Below are positions 1 to 5,913 of a stretch of DNA of 5,913 bases, piece after piece. How positions within the stretch are numbered: the stretch's first letter is position 1; every line of letters begins with the position of its first letter. The stretch lies in the NCBI GenBank assembly GCA_019105125.1, contig JAHRWO010000238.1, positions 1-5,913 of the forward strand, given 5' to 3'. Both the position numbers and the translations under genes were made by a program. The stretch comes from Flavobacterium sp. GTDB lineage: Bacteria; Bacteroidota; Bacteroidia; Flavobacteriales; Flavobacteriaceae. The notes beneath the pieces were generated by a model. The model was not told the DNA's origin. It saw only the letters and a program-made list of their open reading frames with translations, and ran no database searches.

Positions 1-283
1 TCGTCATAATACTTCCTATTCCTTTAGAACGAAAATCTTCATGTACGACCACATTATCCATTTCTAAGTATTTTCCGCACCACAATTTTGTTCCAATCCA
101 AAATCCTGCCAAACCCATCGTGATTCCGTTTTCTACTACGATGAGTTGTTTGTAATTGTGCGGAATCATTTTGTCTAACAAGTTTCCATAAATTTCAAGC
201 GTATAATCAGGATACAATTGTTGGATGATAGGCAATTGCTCTAACATTTCGGCTTTTGTTCCTAATTCAATTAACTGTGGCAT
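1..283 (-). CDS. GNAT-family N-acetyltransferase, N-terminal part (3' end outside window)
   Basis: This open frame starts at an ATG at 283-281 and stays open to the window edge, giving 94 residues beginning MPQLIELGTKAEML. It was found by translating the minus strand by eye. Near the visible end, residues about 73-91 read as strand beta4 followed by the acetyl-CoA pyrophosphate loop of GNAT enzymes: LEMDNVVVHEDFRSKGIGS, with the R-S-K-G-I-G pattern (R/Q-x-x-G-x-G/A) at about 85-90. Upstream, residues 46-61 (QLIVVENGITMGLAGF) fit the beta2-beta3 hairpin. GNAT proteins move an acetyl group from acetyl-CoA to an amine; the substrate cannot be told from this part. The family is usually 140-170 residues, so roughly the last third or more, including the rest of the acetyl-CoA site, is missing. 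The start lies one base after the stop codon of the upstream S9 peptidase gene, which implies co-transcription and possibly coupled translation. The protein has no signal peptide and should be cytoplasmic. Confidence 0.87.
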   Translation of the reverse strand, partial: MPQLIELGTKAEMLEQLPIIQQLYPDYTLEIYGNLLDKMIPHNYKQLIVVENGITMGLAGFWIGTKLWCGKYLEMDNVVVHEDFRSKGIGSIMT

Positions 284-284
284 T

Positions 285-2627
285 TTATTTTTGTAATAGA
301 TTTTCGTTGAATAAGTCTAAAATTCTTCGGTATTCGTCAACCCAAGAATACGTTTCTGTGAAACCGTGTGCTTCAACTGGAAATACGGCTAAATCCCAAT
401 CTTTCTTCCCTAGTTCGATGAAACGTTGTGTTAATCGCACAATATCTTGAAATTGCACGTTGTCATCTACCATTCCGTGTAACATCAACAATTTATCTTG
501 TAAATTATTCGCGAAATAAATCGGAGAACTTTTCTTGTACGCTTCAGGATCGGTTTCTGGAAAATTTAAAATGTTTGACGTGTAACCATGATTGTAATGT
601 GCCCAATCGGTAACTGAACGTAACGCGGCTCCAGCTTTGAATTCGCCTGGTTCTGTTAGCAATGCCATTAACGTGATAAATCCACCATACGAACCACCGT
701 AAATTCCAACTCGGTTGGCATCAATTCCTAAATTTTGAACCAAATATTTCTTTCCATCCAATTGGTCGGATAAATCTTTTCCACCCATGTGACGGTAAAT
801 TCCCGTTCTGAAATCGCGACCGTAACCATCGCTGGCTCTGTAATCGATGTCTAAAACCGTGTAGCCTAAATCGGTTAACATGTTGTGAAACATGTATTCT
901 CTGTGGTAGGTGCTCCAATAATTGTGAGCATTTTGTAAATATCCTGCGCCGTGCACAAAAATAACTGCGGCTTTGTTCTTATTTTCTACTTTTGGTTGAT
1001 ACAAACGCGCGTAAACATTAGTTCCATCTTCGGCTTTGAAGGTGATGACTTCTGGTGTTTTCCAATTGTACTTTTTGAATTCTGGCGTAGTGGAGAACGT
1101 AATTTGTTTTAATTCCGAATTCGGTTTATTCGCTCCTACATACAATTCCCAAGGTTTGTTTTTATACGAATAACGTACTAAAAGCGTCTTTTCATCGGGA
1201 GATACTTCTACTTCGTAGTTACCATCATTCGTTAAAATTCCAGTCATTTTTTTAGAAGCGATGTCTAATTTGTAAAAACTTCTGTTGCCTGGATTTGTTG
1301 TCGTGGTGGTGATGTAAAATGATTTTTTATCGTTGGATAATTTTACTTCACGAACTTCCCAATTGCCTTTTGTTAGCGCTTCTTTTTTCTTGGTTTTAAA
1401 ATTATAAGTATACAAATGCGAAAAACCAGTAGCTTCCGATTGAAAATAAAAAGTCGAATTGTCAATAAAACCTAAAGTCCCGCCACTGAAACTGTAACCT
1501 GGAATTCCTGGTCCTCCAATCCAAGCTTCGTCGTGTTGATGATCTAACTCGGTTATTTTTCCTGAAACCAAATCCAATTGCACAATCCAACGGTGTTTGT
1601 TGTCTTGACTTCTGATTTCTAAAACGGCGTTTTTCCCGTCTGGACTATATACCGGACTTTGCATTACTACTGGAATATCGTATTCTGATTGTCCTTTTAG
1701 ATTTTCGTATTCTTGATAATATTTTGGTGCTTCTTTAATTCCCGTTAAATTGGAAAACGAAACGTAATAGGTTGTATCTTTTTCTACATTAAAAATTCCG
1801 AATTTATGTTTGCTGAAATTCGCTGTCGAAACTTTTGCTCGTGCTTTTTCTTGACGTGTAAATCCATCAGCTGTAATGAAATTCTCAACATTTGTAGAAG
1901 CTTGACTTGGATAATCTGAAAGTCTAAAGGTTAAAAATTTTCCATCTGGTGAGGGTTTAATTTGCTCTAAAGACGATTTATCGTAATAGATTTCTTTTGG
2001 GAATTTTTCTTTATTTTTTTTGGATTTTTCGGCATACCATTTTGAAGACGCTTCTTCATCGCGAACAAATTGAAACAATTCTTTTTGTTGATTTTTTAAG
2101 AACGAATCTTCTTCTTTTGATGCTATATTTTCTTTTCCCGATTTAAAATTAGTCAATTGAACAATCGAAAAATCTTTGGTATTGAATTGATATAGATTGC
2201 GATTTTGCTGAAAGAAAATCACATCAGCATTCGTACTTCTTTCTACCGCGTTAATTCTGTCGGCTAATTGAATTACTTTTTTAGTCTTTTTTGTGGATTT
2301 GGTATGCGCATACAAAACCCCTTGATTGGTATAATACACCACATCATACTCTTTTTGTGCTGCCATGAAATCCAAATCGTAAATAGGATTTGAAGTCGTA
2401 ACTTTTTGCGGTGTTTTCAACTTAGCATTCCAGAAATAAGAGCTATTTCCTATTTCATTATTCGGATTCCAATCAAACAAAACGGTTTGCCCATCAATAG
2501 ACCAACGGTGATTATCGGGTTGGTGCCCGATGAATTCATTTCCTTTCATGATGTCTTCTAAACGAAGAGTTTGTGCCGAAGCCAAAAAGGTAAAAAGTAG
2601 TAGAACGAAAGAAGTATATTTTTTCAT
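285..2627 (-). CDS. Secreted S9 family serine peptidase (DPP4/prolyl oligopeptidase-like)
   Basis: This complete gene encodes 780 residues. Residues 1-18 form a Sec signal peptide (KK, a hydrophobic run to about 15, then ASA before Gln19). There is no lipobox cysteine and no obvious C-terminal type IX sorting domain, so a periplasmic or freely secreted enzyme is expected. Residues about 25-510 look like the DPP4-type beta-propeller, with several 'SPDGK'-type blade motifs (226-230, 328-332, 476-480) and SEATGFSHLY at 397-406. Residues about 520-780 are the alpha/beta-hydrolase domain: HG at 559-560, nucleophile Ser646 in GGSYGG (644-649), Asp721 in HGMVDDNV (717-724) and His754 in EAHGF (752-756). 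The triad is intact and in S9 order. Members cut peptides, often next to proline, and probably serve peptide nutrition. The classical DPP4 motif DW(V/R)YEEE, which binds the substrate N-terminus, is not seen; the equivalent part (about 170-215) is a Lys/Glu-rich stretch containing RDEEASSKWYAEK. Dipeptidyl specificity is therefore not assured. A -7 promoter box lies 20 bases upstream, and the GNAT gene follows after one base. Confidence 0.93.
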   Translation of the reverse strand: MKKYTSFVLLLFTFLASAQTLRLEDIMKGNEFIGHQPDNHRWSIDGQTVLFDWNPNNEIGNSSYFWNAKLKTPQKVTTSNPIYDLDFMAAQKEYDVVYYTNQGVLYAHTKSTKKTKKVIQLADRINAVERSTNADVIFFQQNRNLYQFNTKDFSIVQLTNFKSGKENIASKEEDSFLKNQQKELFQFVRDEEASSKWYAEKSKKNKEKFPKEIYYDKSSLEQIKPSPDGKFLTFRLSDYPSQASTNVENFITADGFTRQEKARAKVSTANFSKHKFGIFNVEKDTTYYVSFSNLTGIKEAPKYYQEYENLKGQSEYDIPVVMQSPVYSPDGKNAVLEIRSQDNKHRWIVQLDLVSGKITELDHQHDEAWIGGPGIPGYSFSGGTLGFIDNSTFYFQSEATGFSHLYTYNFKTKKKEALTKGNWEVREVKLSNDKKSFYITTTTTNPGNRSFYKLDIASKKMTGILTNDGNYEVEVSPDEKTLLVRYSYKNKPWELYVGANKPNSELKQITFSTTPEFKKYNWKTPEVITFKAEDGTNVYARLYQPKVENKNKAAVIFVHGAGYLQNAHNYWSTYHREYMFHNMLTDLGYTVLDIDYRASDGYGRDFRTGIYRHMGGKDLSDQLDGKKYLVQNLGIDANRVGIYGGSYGGFITLMALLTEPGEFKAGAALRSVTDWAHYNHGYTSNILNFPETDPEAYKKSSPIYFANNLQDKLLMLHGMVDDNVQFQDIVRLTQRFIELGKKDWDLAVFPVEAHGFTETYSWVDEYRRILDLFNENLLQK

Positions 2628-2646
2628 TGGTGAGTTGTTATTCTTA

Positions 2647-2654
2647 CAAATATA
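2647..2654 (-). promoter_or_regulatory. Promoter -7 box for the S9 peptidase gene
   Basis: Read on the minus strand this is TATATTTG, an exact match to the Bacteroidetes sigma-70-type -7 consensus TAnnTTTG. It lies 19 bases before the ATG of the S9 peptidase, so transcription would begin about 10-15 bases before the start codon and leave a short leader. No good -33 TTG is seen at the usual distance; that position holds a T-rich run (about 2672-2680). Placement in the intergenic gap supports it, but an 8-base motif in AT-rich DNA can arise by chance. Confidence 0.55.
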
Positions 2655-2734
2655 CCAATAAAAGTAAATGAGGAAAAAAAGGTTTTGTTAAATGAAATGA
2701 AGTAAAAGAAGAAATTGAATCGAAATGAATTTAA

Positions 2735-2947
2735 TTACTCCAACAAAAACTCAATAAAATAAATTACTGATGTAATTAAGCAAAGACCTATGATAATCCA
2801 ATCCTTTATAATTCCAACTTTCTTAAAATCTTTATTTAAAACTTCTTCTTTCTCTTTTCTCATATTTAGCCACCATTTATGAAATTTAAAATAAATAAAA
2901 GCTATTGTTAAAAACAAAATACTATACAGGAGATTATTATTTATCAT
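2735..2947 (-). CDS. Small hypothetical protein with two predicted membrane helices
   Basis: This 70-residue open frame starts at an ATG and begins MINNNLLYSILFLTIAF. No family is recognised. Residues about 5-21 and 50-68 are hydrophobic and long enough to cross a membrane. They flank a highly charged loop (about 22-49) rich in Lys, Arg and Glu, with a Trp pair at 25-26. The loop has net positive charge, so the positive-inside rule suggests a hairpin with the loop in the cytoplasm and both ends outside. The gene lies alone between the terminator of the ATP synthase operon and the promoter of the S9 peptidase gene, with a candidate -7 box upstream. Its base composition is unusual: by hand count, 40 of 180 bases in 2761-2940 are G or C (about 22%), clearly lower than neighbouring genes. 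It could be a genuine small membrane protein, a recently acquired gene or a chance frame. The organised helix-loop-helix pattern favours a real protein. Confidence 0.6.
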   Translation of the reverse strand: MINNNLLYSILFLTIAFIYFKFHKWWLNMRKEKEEVLNKDFKKVGIIKDWIIIGLCLITSVIYFIEFLLE

Positions 2948-2997
2948 AATTTAAAATAAGTACTAATTATTAGAAGACTCAAGATATAGCCGATACA

Positions 2998-3005
2998 CAA
3001 ATATA
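2998..3005 (-). promoter_or_regulatory. Candidate -7 box for the small membrane protein gene
   Basis: The minus strand reads TATATTTG, an exact TAnnTTTG match and identical to the box in front of the S9 peptidase gene. It begins about five bases after the T-tract of the atpG terminator and 50 bases before the ATG at 2947, so the transcript would carry a leader of about 40 bases. No convincing -33 TTG lies 19-21 bases upstream; that position falls in the terminator stem. This is a plausible but unproven promoter that would let the small gene be transcribed independently of the ATP synthase operon. Confidence 0.42.
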
Positions 3006-3009
3006 AAAC

Positions 3010-3035
3010 AAAAAAGTCCCGAATAAATCGGGACT
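3010..3035 (-). terminator. Intrinsic terminator of the ATP synthase operon
   Basis: On the minus strand a perfect 8-base-pair stem, AGTCCCGA (3035-3028) with TCGGGACT (3022-3015), closes a five-base loop (TTTAT). It is followed at once by TTTTT, a G and four more T. The stem is GC-rich in an otherwise AT-rich stretch. It starts 22 bases after the stop codon of atpG. The plus-strand reading has no T-tract after the stem, so it should act only on leftward transcription, ending the atpH-atpA-atpG message. Confidence 0.88.
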
Positions 3036-3057
3036 CTATATAATATCTAAATTAAAA

Positions 3058-3915
3058 TTAGTTGTTCAAAGCTTCAGCTCCACCAACAATTTCCAAGATT
3101 TCTCCTGTAATTGCTGCTTGACGTGCTTTGTTGTAAGTTAATTTTAATTGGTTTCTTAATTCTGTAGCGTTATCGGTTGCTTTGTGCATTGCGGTCATAC
3201 GTGCTCCGTGTTCTGCTGCAAATGAATCTCTAATCGATTTGTATAATTGTGTTTTTAATGATTTTGGAATCAATGTCAACACAATTTCCTCTTTAGAAGG
3301 TTCAAAGATATAATCAGAAGCTACTACTTCACCTCCAACAATTGGAGCTAAAGGTAAAAACTGTTGCGTTCTTACAATTTGAGTCGCAGCATTTTTGAAT
3401 TCGTTATACACGATTTCAATTTTATCATACTCACCTGCCACGAATTTATCCATTAACTGTTGCGCAATTGCAGCTGCATTGTCAAAAGTCAATTGATCAA
3501 AAACACCATTTTGAACGTCAACTACATTGTGTGTTTTACGTAAAACGTCGTTTCCTTTTTTACCGATAGCAAAAACATCTACTTGTTTTCCTTGGTAAGC
3601 ATCAGCTACTACTTTTACTTGTTTGATAACGTTTGAATTGAACGCACCACACAAACCTCTATTAGAAGTAATTGCAACGATAAGTACTTTTTTTACTTCT
3701 CTTTGAGTTGTAAAAGCACCACCTACTTCTCCTTCAAGAGTTGCACTTAAGTTTTGTAATAGTTCAGTAAGTTTTTCTGCATACGGACGCATAGCCGTAA
3801 TGGCATCTTGCGCTTTTTTTAATTTAGCAGCAGAAACCATTTTCATCGCCGATGTAATTTGCATCGTAGATGAAACAGAAGTAATTCTATTACGTATTTC
3901 CTTTAAGTTTGCCAT
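3058..3915 (-). CDS. atpG: F-type ATP synthase subunit gamma
   Basis: This complete gene encodes 285 residues, normal length for the family. Gamma is the central rotor shaft of F1: its coiled-coil N- and C-terminal helices turn inside the alpha3beta3 ring and couple proton flow through the membrane c-ring to ATP synthesis. The N-terminal helix carries the conserved pattern around residues 13-35 (SVSSTMQITSAMKMVSAAKL). The Rossmann-like middle domain has SNRGLCG at 84-90. The C-terminal helix has AEHGARM at 234-240 and continues through NQLKLTYNKARQAAITGEIL (256-275), the family hallmark, to the end. The ATG at 3915 gives the expected MANLKEIRNRI start. The gene is the last of the operon and is followed by an intrinsic terminator. 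It is separated from atpA by 72 bases that are mostly a palindromic repeat, a wide gap within this operon. The peptide is intact, with no frameshift. Confidence 0.98.
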   Translation of the reverse strand: MANLKEIRNRITSVSSTMQITSAMKMVSAAKLKKAQDAITAMRPYAEKLTELLQNLSATLEGEVGGAFTTQREVKKVLIVAITSNRGLCGAFNSNVIKQVKVVADAYQGKQVDVFAIGKKGNDVLRKTHNVVDVQNGVFDQLTFDNAAAIAQQLMDKFVAGEYDKIEIVYNEFKNAATQIVRTQQFLPLAPIVGGEVVASDYIFEPSKEEIVLTLIPKSLKTQLYKSIRDSFAAEHGARMTAMHKATDNATELRNQLKLTYNKARQAAITGEILEIVGGAEALNN

Positions 3916-3922
3916 TTTTCTT

Positions 3923-3984
3923 TAGTAATTAGTAATTAGTGAATAGTAATTAGCTTTTTACTAATCACTATTCACTTTTCACTT
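3923..3984. repeat. Palindromic repeat with 7-base period between atpA and atpG
   Basis: On the plus strand, 3923-3953 is a heptad tandem array: TAGTAAT, TAGTAAT, TAGTGAA, TAGTAAT, then TAG. After a seven-base spacer (CTTTTTA), 3961-3984 carries the opposite-orientation array: CTAATCA, CTATTCA, CTTTTCA, CTT. The arms pair: 3938-3953 with 3961-3976 gives 16 pairs, and the single mismatch (3948/3966) becomes a G-U pair in the minus-strand RNA. After a two-by-two internal loop, 3931-3935 can pair with 3979-3983. The ATP synthase mRNA should thus form a long hairpin here. It begins three bases after the atpA stop and ends seven bases before the atpG start. No T-run follows in the transcript direction, so it is not an intrinsic terminator. 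It may be an intercistronic element affecting mRNA stability or atpG translation, or a member of a dispersed intergenic repeat family. The function is not known from the sequence. Confidence 0.85.
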
Positions 3985-3987
3985 GAA

Positions 3988-5562
3988 TTAATATTTTGCT
4001 GAAATTTCTTTAGCTACGTTTTCTAAAACGTCAGTAATTTTGTCATCAAATTTACCTGCTTTTAACGCGTCTAATGTATCTCTGTGTTTTGCATTTAAGA
4101 ACTCTAAATAATCTTTTTCGAATTCTTTTACTTTATCAACTGGTACATTTCTTAACAAGTTTTTAGAACCAGCATAGATAATTGCAACTTGACTTTCTAC
4201 GTTAAATGGAGAATTTAAACCTTGTTTTAAGATTTCTACGTTTCTCTTACCTTTTTCGATTACGTTTAAAGTTACAGCATCTAAGTCAGAACCAAATTTC
4301 GCGAAAGCTTCTAATTCACGGAATTGTGCTTGGTCTAATTTTAATGTACCTGCTACTTTTTTCATTGATTTGATTTGTGCATTACCTCCAACACGAGATA
4401 CCGAAATACCTACGTTGATAGCAGGACGAACTCCAGAGTTGAATAAATCACCATCTAAGAAGATTTGTCCGTCTGTAATCGAAATTACGTTTGTTGGGAT
4501 ATAAGCAGAAACGTCACCTGCTTGTGTTTCAATAATTGGTAACGCTGTTAACGAACCACCACCTTTAACGATTCCTTTGATAGAATCTGGTAAATCGTTC
4601 ATGTTTTTAGCGATTTCGTCGTTAGCGATAACTTTACAAGCTCTTTCTAATAAACGAGAGTGTAAGTAGAAAACGTCTCCAGGGTAAGCCTCACGTCCTG
4701 GTGGTCTTCTTAATAATAAAGATACCTCACGGTAAGCTACTGCTTGTTTAGATAAATCATCATAAACAATTAAAGCTGGACGACCAGAATCTCTGAAATA
4801 TTCCCCGATTGCAGCACCCGCCATAGGAGCGTAAACTTGCATTGGAGCAGGATCTGAAGCGTTAGCTGCTACGATAATAGTATATGCCATAGCTCCTTTT
4901 TCTTCTAAAGTTTTTGCTAAAGCAGCAACAGTTGAAGCTTTTTGACCTACAGCTACATAGATACAGAATACTGGTTGACCTGCATCATAAAATTCTTTTT
5001 GATTTAAGATCGTATCGATACAAACTGTTGATTTACCAGTTTGACGGTCACCAATAACTAACTCACGTTGTCCACGACCAACTGGAATCATCGCATCAAC
5101 TGCTTTTACTCCTGGTTGTAATGGCTCAGTTACTGGCTGACGGAAAATAACTCCAGGAGCTTTTCTTTCTAATGGCATCTCATATAACTCACCACCGATT
5201 GGACCTTTACCGTCAATTGGGTTACCTAAAGTATCTACAACACGACCTACCATTTGCTCACCTACTTTAAGAGAAGCAATACGTTGTGTTCTTTTTACTG
5301 TAGAACCTTCTTTGATTCCTGTTGATGGTCCTAAAAGTACCACCCCAACATTGTCTTCTTCTAAGTTCAATACGATAGCCTCTAATCCGTTTTCGAATTG
5401 TACTAACTCTCCGTATTGAGCGTTTGATAATCCGTAAACACGAGCGATACCGTCTCCAACTTGAAGTACAGTTCCAACTTCTTCTAACGATGCACCAGAT
5501 TCAAAACCTGATAATTGTTGTTTTAATATTGCTGAAATTTCAGCAGGTTTAATTTCCGCCAT
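3988..5562 (-). CDS. atpA: F-type ATP synthase subunit alpha
   Basis: This complete gene encodes 524 residues. Alpha alternates with beta in the F1 hexamer, holds the non-catalytic nucleotide sites and contributes an arginine to each catalytic site. The beta-barrel N-terminal domain covers about 25-95. The P-loop GDRQTGKS is at 171-178 (Lys177, Ser178), and the Walker B strand ALIVYDDL is at 263-270 (Asp268, Asp269). The alpha/beta family signature [10 protein letters not shown] is at 380-389, followed by the conserved Arg390, which corresponds to Arg376 of E. coli alpha. The helical C-terminal domain runs from about 400 to the end. Compared from memory with E. coli alpha (513 residues), the segment between LLERA (304-308) and GSLT (336-339) is about seven residues longer, around [19 protein letters not shown], which seems usual in Bacteroidetes. 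The ATG at 5562 gives [10 protein letters not shown], the expected start. atpH ends 23 bases upstream; a long heptad-repeat palindrome follows before atpG. Confidence 0.98.
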   Translation of the reverse strand: MAEIKPAEISAILKQQLSGFESGASLEEVGTVLQVGDGIARVYGLSNAQYGELVQFENGLEAIVLNLEEDNVGVVLLGPSTGIKEGSTVKRTQRIASLKVGEQMVGRVVDTLGNPIDGKGPIGGELYEMPLERKAPGVIFRQPVTEPLQPGVKAVDAMIPVGRGQRELVIGDRQTGKSTVCIDTILNQKEFYDAGQPVFCIYVAVGQKASTVAALAKTLEEKGAMAYTIIVAANASDPAPMQVYAPMAGAAIGEYFRDSGRPALIVYDDLSKQAVAYREVSLLLRRPPGREAYPGDVFYLHSRLLERACKVIANDEIAKNMNDLPDSIKGIVKGGGSLTALPIIETQAGDVSAYIPTNVISITDGQIFLDGDLFNSGVRPAINVGISVSRVGGNAQIKSMKKVAGTLKLDQAQFRELEAFAKFGSDLDAVTLNVIEKGKRNVEILKQGLNSPFNVESQVAIIYAGSKNLLRNVPVDKVKEFEKDYLEFLNAKHRDTLDALKAGKFDDKITDVLENVAKEISAKY

Positions 5563-5585
5563 TTTGATATATCTTTAATGGTATA

Positions 5586-5913
5586 TTAATTACTAAACTC
5601 TCTTTTTAAATTTTGCAAACTGTTTGCTACAGATGCATTGTATTGTTTGTCTCCCATTCTTAAAATAAATCCACCAATAATCGCTGGATCTACAATATTT
5701 TCAATGGTGATTTTTTTATTTGAAAACGATGCAATTTTTGCCAATACTTTAGATTCTAACTCAGACGTCATTGGAACAGCTGTTGTAACTTTAGCTACTT
5801 CAATTCCGTTAAGTTCATCGTATAAAGCATTGAACTGTAAAGCAACATCGTTTAATAATTCAAATCTTTTGTTTACTAAAAGCAACTGAAATAATCCTTT
5901 TGTCTCTTTTTGA
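5586..5913 (-). CDS. atpH: F-type ATP synthase subunit delta, C-terminal part (5' end outside window)
   Basis: The minus-strand frame is open from the window edge to the TAA at 5588-5586, giving 108 residues that begin QKETKGLFQLLLVNKRFELL. Delta caps the top of the F1 head and joins it to the b-subunit peripheral stalk, stopping the alpha3beta3 ring from turning with the rotor. The visible part matches the conserved C-terminal region: LLLVNKR (residues 10-16 of the fragment), AKVTTAVPMTSELESKV (40-56), then the family signature VDPAIIGGFILRMGDKQYNA (74-93) and a basic, Leu-rich end NLKREFSN. Whole delta subunits have about 175-185 residues, so roughly 70 N-terminal residues that bind the alpha N-termini lie outside. 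A TTG at 5885-5883 could be mistaken for a start, but the frame upstream continues with delta-like sequence, so it is internal. atpA follows after 23 bases, as in most F-ATPase operons. Confidence 0.95.
   Translation of the reverse strand, partial: QKETKGLFQLLLVNKRFELLNDVALQFNALYDELNGIEVAKVTTAVPMTSELESKVLAKIASFSNKKITIENIVDPAIIGGFILRMGDKQYNASVANSLQNLKREFSN

Noticed and set aside
256..613. Plus-strand open frames of 64 and 61 residues
   Set aside because: Both lie mostly or wholly opposite the C-terminal coding part of the S9 peptidase, have no recognisable domain and overlap each other. They are antisense shadows.
721..918. A 65-residue minus-strand open frame, rich in His and Arg
   Set aside because: It lies entirely inside the S9 peptidase gene in another frame, over the conserved hydrolase domain whose reading is secure.
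2628..2734. Possible terminator or small RNA between the small membrane gene and the S9 peptidase gene
   Set aside because: Apart from the -7 box, the gap is plain AT-rich sequence with no stable inverted repeat or T-tract in a terminator arrangement.
3931..3983. Hairpin between atpA and atpG as an intrinsic terminator
   Set aside because: In the transcript direction the stem is AT-rich and followed by mixed sequence (ATTACTAAAGAAAAATG) with no U-run, and atpG directly follows. Complete termination here would silence gamma.
5586..5885. A 99-residue gene starting at the TTG at 5885
   Set aside because: The frame continues to the window edge (QKETKGLFQ upstream of the TTG) and matches the delta subunit, so the TTG is an internal Leu codon and the gene is simply cut by the window.
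5638..5889. An 83-residue plus-strand open frame
   Set aside because: It is antisense to atpH, whose protein sequence matches the delta family. No promoter or domain supports the plus-strand reading.

Overview
The window looks like a chromosomal segment from a Flavobacteriaceae-type Bacteroidetes bacterium. The evidence is AT-rich DNA, two exact copies of the Bacteroidetes -7 promoter consensus TAnnTTTG (both TATATTTG) and no clear Shine-Dalgarno sequences. In addition, the one exported protein has a typical 'ASA|Q' signal-peptide end, and the ATP synthase cluster ends at atpG with no atpD or atpC after it. Every gene is on the minus strand, so transcription runs from right (high coordinates) to left.

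Right half (3058-5913): the 3' end of the main F-type ATP synthase operon, in the order atpH (delta, 5' part outside the window), atpA (alpha, complete), atpG (gamma, complete). Together they supply the catalytic-head alpha subunits, the rotating central shaft and the peripheral-stalk connector of F1. atpH and atpA are 22-23 bases apart. The 72-base atpA-atpG gap is almost filled by a palindromic repeat with a 7-base period. A strong intrinsic terminator lies 23 bases after atpG and ends the operon. The beta and epsilon subunit genes must therefore be elsewhere.

Middle (2735-2947): a small, very AT-rich gene for a 70-residue protein with two predicted membrane helices and no recognised family. 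Its likely -7 box abuts the T-tract of the atpG terminator.

Left half (1-2627): a probable two-gene transcription unit. The first gene encodes a secreted or periplasmic S9 (DPP4/prolyl oligopeptidase-like) serine peptidase of 780 residues with an intact catalytic triad. One base after its stop codon a GNAT-family acetyltransferase begins and runs off the left edge of the window. A -7 box directly upstream of the peptidase gives this unit its own promoter.

Nothing here indicates a new defence system, mobile element, CRISPR array or RNA gene. The most unusual signal is the heptad-periodic palindrome inside the ATP synthase operon.
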